A stretch of 47,740 bases of DNA, taken from contig CAZKBI010000006.1 of assembly GCA_964551195.1 (NCBI GenBank), positions 1 to 47,740 on the forward strand, written 5' to 3'. Positions 34,124 through 42,175 of this stretch are shown here, one piece after another. The DNA is from CAYZPB01 sp964551195. Its GTDB lineage: Bacteria; Bacillota; Bacilli; Tepidibacillales; Tepidibacillaceae. Every line of letters starts with the position of its first letter. The stretch's first letter is position 1. A model generated the notes under the pieces. It made no database searches. It was not told the DNA's origin and saw nothing but the letters and a program-made list of their open reading frames with translations. Both the position numbers and the translations under genes were made by a program.

Positions 34124-35071
34124 ATGTCTTTTGCTGCCGAGACTAAACGCGAGCTCGCTGTGGTTTTCGATGAGGAACGCGAGTGTAAAATTGCTGAACT
34201 ATCTGCTCTGGTTCAGATGAACGGTACAATTAATATAAGTAATCATGAAATGACCCTAGAGGTACAGACCGAGAACGCAGCGATTGCGCGCAAGATCTTT
34301 ATTTTAATTAAGGATATTTTTGCTATTTCTGCTGAGATTATGGTGCGGAAGAAGATGCGATTAAAGAAGAATAATGTTTATTTGGTCCGTTTACTTAGCA
34401 ACGTTGAGGAGATATTGCAAGAACTTATGATTATGGAGAGCGGGATAGTTTACAGTTCGCGGATTAATCCTAAGTTGATTGAGACGACACTATGTAAGCG
34501 CGCTTATTTGCGTGGCGCCTTTCTGGCTGCGGGTTCGCTTAATAATCCTGAAAGTGGCTCATATCATTTGGAGATTAGCACAAGTTATCAAGAACATGCT
34601 GAGGATTTAGCTAAGTTGTCTAATTATTTTAGACTTAATGCCAAATGGAGCGAACGCAAAAAGGGTCACTTCATTTATCTCAAGGAGGGCGAAAAAATTT
34701 CCGATTTTCTTAGCGTGATTGGTGCACATCAGGCCCTGCTGAAATTCGAGGATGTTCGTATTGTTCGCGACATACGCAATTCTGTAAATCGGATTGTAAA
34801 TTGTGAGAAAGCTAATCTGAAAAAAATTTCTGATACCGGTGTGCGGCAGGCAGAAAACATACGTTTAATTGCAAGGGAGATTGGTCTTGATAGTTTACCG
34901 GTTAGACTGCAAGAGATTGCCGAACTGCGATTACAATATCCAGAAGCTTCTCTACAAGAACTAGGAATGCTTCTGCCCAGCGGCAAAATAAGTAAGTCAG
35001 GTGTAAACCATCGATTGCGCAAGTTAGAAGAAATTGCTGGTAAGTTCAAAGGGGATGTTGTAGATGAGTAA
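34124..35071 (+). CDS. whiA: DNA-binding regulator WhiA
   Basis: WhiA combines an N-terminal fold related to LAGLIDADG homing endonucleases (without nuclease activity) and a C-terminal helix-turn-helix. The 315-residue chain starts SFAAETKRELA, has CKRAYLRGAFLAAGSLNNPE, and ends with the DNA-binding segment LPSGKISKSGVNHRLRKLEE. In Bacillus it influences division and chromosome segregation; in actinomycetes, sporulation. AGGTGG precedes the ATG. It overlaps cysK by 8 bp; in Bacillus crh follows instead. Confidence 0.95.
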   Translation: MSFAAETKRELAVVFDEERECKIAELSALVQMNGTINISNHEMTLEVQTENAAIARKIFILIKDIFAISAEIMVRKKMRLKKNNVYLVRLLSNVEEILQELMIMESGIVYSSRINPKLIETTLCKRAYLRGAFLAAGSLNNPESGSYHLEISTSYQEHAEDLAKLSNYFRLNAKWSERKKGHFIYLKEGEKISDFLSVIGAHQALLKFEDVRIVRDIRNSVNRIVNCEKANLKKISDTGVRQAENIRLIAREIGLDSLPVRLQEIAELRLQYPEASLQELGMLLPSGKISKSGVNHRLRKLEEIAGKFKGDVVDE

Positions 35072-36068
35072 GCAGGCAGGTTTATTTAATAATATTCTGG
35101 AGTTGATTGGGCAAACACCACTAGTGCAGTTACAAAAGCTTGACGCAGATAGTGGAGATGTCTTTGTTAAACTAGAATATTTCAATCCAGGCGGTTCCAT
35201 TAAGGATCGGATAGCTCTGCAGATGGTAAAAGAAGCAGAGACAGCTGGAGCTATTAAGCCAGGGGATACTTTAATTGAAGCGACGAGCGGAAACACTGGG
35301 ATAGGCATTGCGCTTGTTGCAGCAGCAAAAGGTTATCGCGCAGTTATCGTCATGCCGGCCAATATGAGCAAGGAGCGGCAAACACTGTTGCGCGCGTATG
35401 GAGCGGAGCTTGTTCTGACCGAGCCCAGTTTAGGCATGCGAGGATCGATCGATAGGATGCATGAACTGGTGGCGGAGCACGGTTATTATCCAATGCAGCA
35501 ATTTGACAATCCTGCGAATCCGCGCGCTCATCAGTTATATACTGGACCGGAGATTATTGCTCAGACTGGAGGCATAATTGATGCGTTCGTGGCCGGAATT
35601 GGCACGGGCGGCACGATCACTGGCGTTGGCCAGGTGCTCCGGGAAAATGCGGCGAGCGCGGAGAGTGCGGCATCAGAAAGGGCAGGCGCTGCAGGGACGG
35701 GAGCAGCGGGCACGGCAAGCGCGGCGAGCGAACTGCTGATTGTTGGCGTGGAGCCGCTCGACTCGCCAGTTCTATCAGGCGGAATAGCCGGAGCACACCA
35801 GCTCCAAGGCATTGGCGCTGGGTTCGTGCCAACAATCCTCAATTGCGACATCTACAATGAATTGATGCTCGTGACAACTGAGCAGGCATATCATACTGCG
35901 CGACGCTTGGCGAGGACGGAAGGTATTCTTGTTGGAATTTCAAGTGGTGCAACAATCTACGCCGCTCAGAAAATCGCGCAGCGATTGGGCGCGGGCAAGC
36001 GCGTTGTCACGATTGCTGCATCCGGTGGCGAACGCTATCTTAGCACACCACTTTATCAAGATTTATAA
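35064..36068 (+). CDS. cysK: Cysteine synthase (O-acetylserine sulfhydrylase) with Ala-rich insertion
   Basis: A PLP enzyme that makes cysteine from O-acetylserine and sulfide. The PLP lysine is K47 in NPGGSIKDRI, with TSGNTGIG and the phosphate loop GTGGTITGVG. At 334 residues it is about 25 longer than usual. The excess is an Ala/Ser/Gly-rich insertion at about residues 196-222 (35649-35729), between the GVGQVL helix and the LLIVGVEP strand. That stretch is about 75% GC by hand count, far above its surroundings, but the frame stays open and both flanks are normal. The start overlaps the whiA stop and has AAAGGGGA 8 nt upstream. No cysE is nearby. Confidence 0.94.
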   Translation: MSKQAGLFNNILELIGQTPLVQLQKLDADSGDVFVKLEYFNPGGSIKDRIALQMVKEAETAGAIKPGDTLIEATSGNTGIGIALVAAAKGYRAVIVMPANMSKERQTLLRAYGAELVLTEPSLGMRGSIDRMHELVAEHGYYPMQQFDNPANPRAHQLYTGPEIIAQTGGIIDAFVAGIGTGGTITGVGQVLRENAASAESAASERAGAAGTGAAGTASAASELLIVGVEPLDSPVLSGGIAGAHQLQGIGAGFVPTILNCDIYNELMLVTTEQAYHTARRLARTEGILVGISSGATIYAAQKIAQRLGAGKRVVTIAASGGERYLSTPLYQDL

Positions 36069-36140
36069 TTGACGATATGCAGGTGTGCATTTTGTCGTTT
36101 GCGGATTGTTATATAATCTATGTGCTATACTTAAAAAAAT

Positions 36141-36172
36141 AAAGGAGACGGTTCCTAGGAACCGTCTCCTTT
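36141..36172. terminator. Bidirectional terminator between cysK and clpP
   Basis: A perfect 32-nt palindrome centred on CCTAGG forms a long stem. Rightward it ends in TTTT; leftward it is followed, on the minus strand, by a T-rich tract. It can serve the convergent cysK (+) and clpP (-) genes. Confidence 0.85.
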
Positions 36173-36228
36173 TAATCTTTGATATTTTAATTTCTGATTA
36201 AATCTGAAAGAACTTCTCAGACCTTAAA

Positions 36229-36828
36229 TTATTTGACCGCTTTGGGTGCTGTTGTGATGATATTATCGATAATACCATAGTTCTTAGCTTCTTCTGCGGA
36301 TAAGAAATTATCGCGATCTGTATCTATTGCAATTTTTTCAATAGCTTGTCCAGTTCGTTCTGCAAGAATTTCGTTAAGCTTATCCTTCATTTCCAGGATC
36401 CTTTTAGCATGGATTTGAATGTCGCTAGCCTGTCCTTGCGCGCCACCTAGTGGCTGGTGAATCATAATCTCGCTGTTTGGTAGTGCAAATCTTTTGCCTT
36501 TAGTTCCAGCAGCTAAGAGAAAAGCACCCATCGATGCAGCCATCCCGATTGCAATCGTTGAAATATCTGGGCGAATATATTGGATTGTGTCGTAAATTGC
36601 CATCCCCGCTGTGATTGAACCACCAGGACTATTAATATAAAGACTAATATCCTTATCTGGGTCCTCAGCCGCAAGGAAAAGTAGTTGTGCAATCACTGTA
36701 TTTGCAACACTGTCATCAATTGGACTACCAAGAAAAATAACGCGGTCTTTCAAAAGACGCGAGTAAATATCATATGCTCGTTCACCACGATTTGTCTGTT
36801 CAACTACCATTGGTACATAATAACTCAT
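36229..36828 (-). CDS. clpP: ATP-dependent Clp protease proteolytic subunit
   Basis: ClpP forms the tetradecameric peptidase chamber used with ClpC, ClpX or ClpE. The 199-residue chain has the catalytic serine S99 in GMAASMGAF, histidine H124 in MIHQPLGG, and the aspartate region DTDRDNFLSAEEA. The start has AAGGAGG upstream on the minus strand. It faces cysK across a bidirectional terminator and has a strong promoter. No CtsR or CIRCE site was recognised. Confidence 0.97.
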   Translation of the reverse strand: MSYYVPMVVEQTNRGERAYDIYSRLLKDRVIFLGSPIDDSVANTVIAQLLFLAAEDPDKDISLYINSPGGSITAGMAIYDTIQYIRPDISTIAIGMAASMGAFLLAAGTKGKRFALPNSEIMIHQPLGGAQGQASDIQIHAKRILEMKDKLNEILAERTGQAIEKIAIDTDRDNFLSAEEAKNYGIIDNIITTAPKAVK

Positions 36829-36928
36829 AAATTGTGTCCTCCTTAATTAATCTACCGTTAATCTAGTTTATCATGACTAACGATTAGAGTTGTATTGTAT
36901 ATTAGAATATCATTTTTGCTATTGCTTA

Positions 36929-36957
36929 ATTATAAGCGATTAGTCAGCAAAGGTCAA
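36929..36957 (-). promoter_or_regulatory. clpP promoter
   Basis: On the minus strand TTGACC (36952-36957) and a perfect TATAAT (36929-36934) are separated by exactly 17 bp. It lies about 100 bp upstream of clpP, leaving a leader of about 95 nt. Confidence 0.8.
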
Positions 36958-36988
36958 AGCAGCAAGTGCAAGCAGCAAGTTTAAAAAA

Positions 36989-37067
36989 TGGTACGCCCGA
37001 AGGGATTCGAACCCCCGACAAACCTGGTTCCGGAAACCAGTGCTCTATCCAGCTGAGCTACGGGCGC
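36989..37067 (-). tRNA. tRNA-Arg (anticodon CCG)
   Basis: The minus strand folds as a complete tRNA: acceptor stem GCGCCCG/CGGGCGT (first pair G-U), D arm GCTC/GAGC, anticodon stem CTGGT/ACCAG with loop TTCCGGA (anticodon CCG, reading CGG), T arm with TTCGAAT, discriminator A73, and an encoded CCA. It lies beside clpP, as in Bacillus, and has its own promoter. Confidence 0.96.
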
Positions 37068-37079
37068 ATAGCATAGTAA

Positions 37080-37108
37080 ATTATACATTCGTTAGCGTCG
37101 TTTAGCAA
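37080..37108 (-). promoter_or_regulatory. tRNA-Arg promoter
   Basis: On the minus strand TTGCTA (37103-37108), 17 bp, and TATAAT (37080-37085), ending 13 bp before the first base of the mature tRNA. The -10 sits in an ATGTATAAT context like the argC and argG promoters. Confidence 0.75.
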
Positions 37109-37146
37109 GTTAGGACTATGTTTTAAGTTGTTTATCTTAATAATAA

Positions 37147-37173
37147 GAAATATTTTATGATTTCACGAAATAT
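37147..37173. promoter_or_regulatory. Operator-like repeats upstream of pgk
   Basis: GAAATAT occurs at 37147-37153 and 37167-37173, 20 bp apart, and ATTTCACGAAAT (37160-37171) is a palindrome of 5-bp arms. It lies about 110 bp before pgk in the 212-bp divergent region with the tRNA gene. No regulator is identified and no strong pgk promoter was found. Confidence 0.3.
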
Positions 37174-37279
37174 CTCTACTTTGATAAGGAAGTTAGGACA
37201 AATTCATGTTAGAATATAAGAGAAAACAGAGTTTAAAATAATATAAATGAGCGAATGAGATGGATGGGAGGCTGTATCT

Positions 37280-38476
37280 TTGGAGAAAAAATCAATACTT
37301 GATGTGGAGTTGGATGGTAAAAGAGTGTTTTGCAGAGTTGACTTCAATGTGCCGGTTTATAATGGAACAATAAGTGATGAGACAAGAATTATTGAGGCAC
37401 TACCAACGATTAGGTACATAGTTGACAATGGTGGGATGGTCATTCTGGCGAGCCATCGCGGTAGACCCCAGGGTAAGGTCGACGAGAGTTTACGTCTTAA
37501 AATAGTTGGCGACCGGTTGGCTGAATTAATCGGCATACCAGTACTCAGCTTAAAAGATTCAACAGGTATTGATGTAAAAAAAGCAGTAGAAGAGATGAAA
37601 AAGGGCGACATTATTCTGCTCGAAAATGTACGTTTCCACCCTGGTGAGGAGGCAAACGATCCGGCTCTTGCTAAAGAGTTTGCGGAGTTGGCTGACCTGT
37701 ACGTTGATGACGCTTTCGGCACTGCACATCGAGCACATGCTTCGACTGCGGGTATCGCGGAATTTCTGCCAGCTGTAGCTGGTCTTTTAATGCTTAAGGA
37801 GATGAGGGTTCTCAGTGAGCATCTAGTGAATCCGCAACATCCCTATACTGCAATTATTGGTGGAGCGAAGGCTAAGGACAAAATAGAGGTAATTAGTAAC
37901 CTACTCGATCGAGCGGATAACATTCTGATTGGTGGGGGATTAGCTAATAACTTTATTAAGGCGATGGGACATGAGGTTGGCAAATCAATTCTCGAAGAGG
38001 ACAAAATCGAATTAGCACAAATGCTAATTTTTCAAGCAGCGCAGATGGGTGTTAAATTAATGATGCCTGTTGACGTGGTAGTTGCTCGTGAGATTTCTGA
38101 GGATGCCGAATCTTGGGTTGTACCAATTGACAGCATACCTGAGGATGTCTATGCCTTAGATATTGGACCAGAAACGGTCATACAATTCACGGTGGCGATT
38201 GCCTGTGCGAAGCTGATTATTTGGAACGGGCCCATGGGGCTTTTTGAGATAGATCAATTCTCTAAAGGAACTGTGCAGATTGCTGAGTCAGTAGCTACTT
38301 CTTGTGCAGTCACAATTGTCGGAGGCGGTGACTCGCTAGCAGCTCTTAAGAAGGCTGGAGTTGTGGAGAATATTACACATATTTCTACAGGCGGTGGAGC
38401 ATCGCTGGACGTAGCGCAGGGTAAAATACTACCAGCAGTTGCTGCACTTGATAATAAAGAAGTTGTAATAAGTTGA
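37280..38476 (+). CDS. pgk: Phosphoglycerate kinase
   Basis: Pgk makes ATP and 3-phosphoglycerate from 1,3-bisphosphoglycerate. The 398-residue chain shows RVDFNVP, the HRGRPQG loop, DAFGTAHRAHAST, GGAKAKDKIEV, WNGPMGLFE and the nucleotide-binding GGGDSLAAL. It starts at TTG 37280, 8 nt after GGGAGG (37266-37271). It opens a glycolytic operon pgk-tpiA-gpmI-eno that here lacks the usual gapA and its regulator upstream. Confidence 0.97.
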   Translation: MEKKSILDVELDGKRVFCRVDFNVPVYNGTISDETRIIEALPTIRYIVDNGGMVILASHRGRPQGKVDESLRLKIVGDRLAELIGIPVLSLKDSTGIDVKKAVEEMKKGDIILLENVRFHPGEEANDPALAKEFAELADLYVDDAFGTAHRAHASTAGIAEFLPAVAGLLMLKEMRVLSEHLVNPQHPYTAIIGGAKAKDKIEVISNLLDRADNILIGGGLANNFIKAMGHEVGKSILEEDKIELAQMLIFQAAQMGVKLMMPVDVVVAREISEDAESWVVPIDSIPEDVYALDIGPETVIQFTVAIACAKLIIWNGPMGLFEIDQFSKGTVQIAESVATSCAVTIVGGGDSLAALKKAGVVENITHISTGGGASLDVAQGKILPAVAALDNKEVVIS

Positions 38477-38493
38477 TAAGGAAAGGTGATTAG

Positions 38494-39261
38494 ATGAGGA
38501 AACCAATTATAGTTGCTAATTGGAAGATGCATAAAAATATGCAGGAAACTCGCGATTATCTGGATCGATTGGGAGATTTGGTATTTGAACGAGTCGAGTC
38601 GGTTCTCTGTGTACCTTTTACAGATTTAATCGTTCTTAAGGAACATGGTGAAAGTCTAATGTCTAGTATTGGTGCGCAAAATATGTGCTGCCGACTTGAG
38701 GGTGCGGTGACTGGCGAAATCAGTCCATTAATGCTTAAAGAACTTGCTGTGGAGTATGTAATAATTGGGCACTCTGAACGGCGTGAGATGTTTAAGGAGT
38801 CCGATGCGATGCTGAGGCGCAAAATGCGGGTGGCTCATGATGTTGAAATTACACCGATTCTTTGTGTTGGTGAAAATGAAGAGCAGTACATCGCAGGTAA
38901 AACCACAGTAGTTGTTTGTGAGCAAGTTGAAAGTGCTTTTTCGGTTTTAAGTCCTACTGAGGTTGCTGCTAGTGTAATTGCCTACGAGCCAATTTGGGCT
39001 ATCGGAACGGCAAAAGCTGCGACACCAGAAGTTGCGAATGCAGTAATCGGTATAATTCGCCAGCATATTGAACAGTCATATGGACAGGAAACGGCTGCAC
39101 AGGTACGTATTTTATACGGTGGCAGCGTTGATGCTAATAATATAGGAGAGTTTCTTGCCGAACCAGAGATCGATGGTGCTTTAGTTGGTGGAGCTAGTTT
39201 AGATCCAGATATTTTTCGAGAGATGCTAAGCAAGGTTGATGAATTGACTAAATATAATTAA
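38494..39261 (+). CDS. tpiA: Triosephosphate isomerase
   Basis: TpiA interconverts dihydroxyacetone phosphate and glyceraldehyde 3-phosphate. The 255-residue chain has the catalytic lysine in ANWKMHK, histidine in GHSERRE, and glutamate in AYEPIWAIGT; the phosphate loop YGGSVDANN follows. GGAAAGGTG precedes the ATG, 17 nt after pgk. Confidence 0.97.
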   Translation: MRKPIIVANWKMHKNMQETRDYLDRLGDLVFERVESVLCVPFTDLIVLKEHGESLMSSIGAQNMCCRLEGAVTGEISPLMLKELAVEYVIIGHSERREMFKESDAMLRRKMRVAHDVEITPILCVGENEEQYIAGKTTVVVCEQVESAFSVLSPTEVAASVIAYEPIWAIGTAKAATPEVANAVIGIIRQHIEQSYGQETAAQVRILYGGSVDANNIGEFLAEPEIDGALVGGASLDPDIFREMLSKVDELTKYN

Positions 39262-39289
39262 GAGACAAGCATAAATAAGAGGTGGGTCA

Positions 39290-40849
39290 ATGAAAAGCAG
39301 AAAACCATTACTTCTAATCATTATGGATGGTTATGGGTTGCGAGAAGAGGGCTGCGGCAATGCGATTAAACAAGCTCAGACACCGAATCTAGATCGTTTC
39401 TATGCACAGTATCCGCATACGGAAATTGCGGCGAGTGGACTGGCTGTCGGCTTACCCGAAGGGCAGATGGGTAACTCTGAGGTTGGTCATCTTAATCTAG
39501 GTGCTGGGCGCGTAGTCTATCAAGATTTAACACGCGTAACAAAAGCAATTGCCGATGGAACTTTTGGCGAAAACCAGGTACTGTTAAATGCTATGCAGTA
39601 TGCACTTGAGAATAATCAGCCGCTACATTTATATGGCCTGCTTTCTGATGGTGGTGTTCATAGTCATAATAGTCATCTATATGCTCTCTTAGAAATGGCG
39701 AAACAGGTTGGTCTCACCGATGTATCTGTCCATGCCTTTCTTGATGGACGCGATGTAATGCCGGACAGTGGCGTCAGCTACTTGCAAGAGCTCCAACAAA
39801 AGTTCGCAGAAATTGGCGTTGGCCAGCTGGCAACAGTAATGGGGCGCTACTATGCGATGGATCGCGATAATCGTTGGGAGCGAGTGGAGCGAGCTTATCG
39901 TGCACTAGTCTATGGTGAGGGTGAGCAGACGAGGGATCCAATCGCAGCGGTTAAAGCAGCCTATGAGCGCGGCGAGTATGATGAGTTTATAAAACCGATT
40001 ATTGTTACTGATGCGGTGGGGCAACCGCTTAGCACAATTGGTGATAAGGATGCAATTATATTTTTTAACTTCCGCCCCGATCGGGCGATCCAACTGACTC
40101 GCGCTTTTACTGATGAGAAGTTTACTGCATTTGACCGCAGCTTAAAGGGGGCGGTGTCGAGCAATGATTTCCCAGGCAATATTCACTACGTTTCACTGAC
40201 GCAATATAGTGTCGACCTAGCAGTAAATATTGCTTATCAGCCGATTGATTTATGTAATACCTTGGGTGAGATTTTGCAGCACGAGGGATTGAAACAGTTA
40301 CGGATTGCCGAAACTGAAAAATATCCGCACGTTACTTACTTTTTTAATGGCGGGCGCGAGCAACGCTATGAAGGGGAGGAACGCCTTCTGATTCCTTCGC
40401 CAAAAGTTGCCACCTACGATTTGTTACCAGAGATGAGTGCTTATCAGGTGACGGCGGCGCTGAAAGAGGAATTGGCGAAAACTGAGTATGATGTGATTAT
40501 TCTAAACTATGCAAATTGTGATATGGTAGGACACACTGGCAGAATGCCTGAGACGATCCAAGCGGTCGAAGCAGTAGATGCTAATGTGGGAGCTATTGTA
40601 GATTATATAAATGAGTTAGGCGGAGTTACGCTGATAACAGCAGACCACGGCAATGCAGATGTGGTGTTTGATGAGATAGGAAACCCTGTTACGGCACATT
40701 CAACCAATCCGGTACCACTAATCATTACAGAAGAGGGCTTGAAGCTACGAGCAGGTGGTGTTCTAGCTGATATTGCGCCAACGATACTTGAACTATTAAA
40801 TATAGCACAGCCATGTGAAATGACTGGTAAATCGTTGATTAAAAAATAA
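39290..40849 (+). CDS. gpmI: Phosphoglycerate mutase, 2,3-bisphosphoglycerate-independent
   Basis: A manganese-dependent mutase converting 3- to 2-phosphoglycerate. The 519-residue chain has the alkaline-phosphatase-like metal site in IIMDGYG, the phosphorylated serine in MGNSEVGHLNLGAG, DGRDVMPDSG, GRYYAMDRDNRW, and C-terminal metal ligands in NYANCDMVGHTG and TADHGNAD. It lies 28 nt after tpiA with AGAGGTGG upstream. Confidence 0.97.
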   Translation: MKSRKPLLLIIMDGYGLREEGCGNAIKQAQTPNLDRFYAQYPHTEIAASGLAVGLPEGQMGNSEVGHLNLGAGRVVYQDLTRVTKAIADGTFGENQVLLNAMQYALENNQPLHLYGLLSDGGVHSHNSHLYALLEMAKQVGLTDVSVHAFLDGRDVMPDSGVSYLQELQQKFAEIGVGQLATVMGRYYAMDRDNRWERVERAYRALVYGEGEQTRDPIAAVKAAYERGEYDEFIKPIIVTDAVGQPLSTIGDKDAIIFFNFRPDRAIQLTRAFTDEKFTAFDRSLKGAVSSNDFPGNIHYVSLTQYSVDLAVNIAYQPIDLCNTLGEILQHEGLKQLRIAETEKYPHVTYFFNGGREQRYEGEERLLIPSPKVATYDLLPEMSAYQVTAALKEELAKTEYDVIILNYANCDMVGHTGRMPETIQAVEAVDANVGAIVDYINELGGVTLITADHGNADVVFDEIGNPVTAHSTNPVPLIITEEGLKLRAGGVLADIAPTILELLNIAQPCEMTGKSLIKK

Positions 40850-40873
40850 TATAAATTAAAAGAAGGAGTGGTA

Positions 40874-42163
40874 ATGATGACAATTATTTCTGATTTATAC
40901 GCACGCGAGGTACTTGACTCGCGCGGTAATCCGACTATTGAGGTAGAAGTTGTTCTGGAATCAGGAGTAGTTGGGCGAGCAATTGTGCCTTCAGGAGCAT
41001 CGACTGGAGCGCATGAAGCTGTTGAATTGCGCGATGGTGACGAAACGCGTTATCTTGGTAAGGGCACTTTGCAAGCGGTGTCAAACGTCAATGAAATTAT
41101 TGCGAGCGAGCTAATCGATTTTGACGCACGAGACCAACTGGGGATTGATGAATTTTTGTTAGAGCTGGACGGAACGCCGAACAAGTCAAGACTCGGCGCC
41201 AACGCTATTCTTGGTGTTTCAATGGCAATAGCGCGGGCATCTGCAGAACAACTGGGCTTACCACTTTACGTTTATCTCGGTGGCTGTAATGCCAAAACAT
41301 TACCTGTACCCATGATGAACATCTTAAATGGTGGTGAGCACGCGGACAACAACGTCGACATCCAAGAGTTCATGATTATGCCGGTGGGGGCGGAGGATTT
41401 TGCTGAAGCTTTAAGAATGGGAGCAGAAATTTTCCATAATCTACAGGCTGTGTTGAAGGCAAAAGGACTCAGTACAGCGGTTGGCGATGAGGGTGGTTTT
41501 GCACCAAATCTCGCATCAAATGAAGAAGCGATTATAACGATTCTTGAGGCGATTGAGCGAGCTGGTTACAAAGCAGGCGAGGATATATTTATTGCGCTTG
41601 ATGTGGCAGCTACTGAACTCTATCGCGACAATAAATATGTGTTGGCGGGCGAGGGAGTCGAAAAAACAAGAGAGCAACTAATCGATTATTACGAGGAACT
41701 AGTAAATAAATATCCAATTATATCGATTGAGGACGGCTTGGCTGAGGACGATTGGGAGGGCTGGAAACTACTAACTGAGCGTCTTGGTGATCGCGTTCAA
41801 CTGGTGGGTGATGATCTATTCGTTACCAATACTGAGCGCTTGGAAAGAGGCATCAATGAGGGAACTGCTAACTCAATTCTGATTAAGGTTAATCAGATTG
41901 GCACGATTACTGAAACGTTAGATGCAATTGAAATGGCCAAAAGAGCTGGTTACACCGCAGTTATATCCCACCGTTCTGGCGAGACAGAAGACACATTTAT
42001 TGCTGACCTCGCTGTTGCGGTAAATGCAGGCCAGATTAAGACAGGTGCACCATCGCGGACAGACCGCGTAGCCAAATATAATCAGTTGTTGCGGATCGAA
42101 GAGGAACTGGCAATGGTCGCGAAGTATGGCGGCGAGGAAGCATTCTATAATATAAACAGCTAA
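40874..42163 (+). CDS. eno: Enolase
   Basis: Enolase forms phosphoenolpyruvate from 2-phosphoglycerate. The start region REVLDSRGNPTIEVEV, SGASTGAHEAVELRD, the catalytic-loop region GDEGGFAPN, the lysine region IKVNQIGT and SHRSGETEDTFIADLAV are all typical. I use ATG 40874 (429 residues), 5 nt after AAGGAG at 40863-40868; ATG 40877 is equally possible, and an in-frame GTG at 40868 overlaps the ribosome site. It ends 12 nt before the aconitase gene. Confidence 0.97.
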   Translation: MMTIISDLYAREVLDSRGNPTIEVEVVLESGVVGRAIVPSGASTGAHEAVELRDGDETRYLGKGTLQAVSNVNEIIASELIDFDARDQLGIDEFLLELDGTPNKSRLGANAILGVSMAIARASAEQLGLPLYVYLGGCNAKTLPVPMMNILNGGEHADNNVDIQEFMIMPVGAEDFAEALRMGAEIFHNLQAVLKAKGLSTAVGDEGGFAPNLASNEEAIITILEAIERAGYKAGEDIFIALDVAATELYRDNKYVLAGEGVEKTREQLIDYYEELVNKYPIISIEDGLAEDDWEGWKLLTERLGDRVQLVGDDLFVTNTERLERGINEGTANSILIKVNQIGTITETLDAIEMAKRAGYTAVISHRSGETEDTFIADLAVAVNAGQIKTGAPSRTDRVAKYNQLLRIEEELAMVAKYGGEEAFYNINS

Positions 42164-42175
42164 AGGAAGATTAAG

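Noticed and set aside
35640..35735. Frameshift or foreign DNA splitting cysK
   Set aside because: The frame is continuous and conserved CysK motifs occur on both sides in order; an in-frame insertion fits better.
36941..36965. CtsR heptad repeat (AGGTCAAA) before clpP
   Set aside because: Only one half-site is present, and the bases are explained by the -35 box of a strong minus-strand promoter.
37181..37215. pgk promoter from TTGATA (37181) and TAGAAT (37210)
   Set aside because: The spacer is 23 bp, too long for a sigma-A promoter; no better pair was found, so none is annotated.
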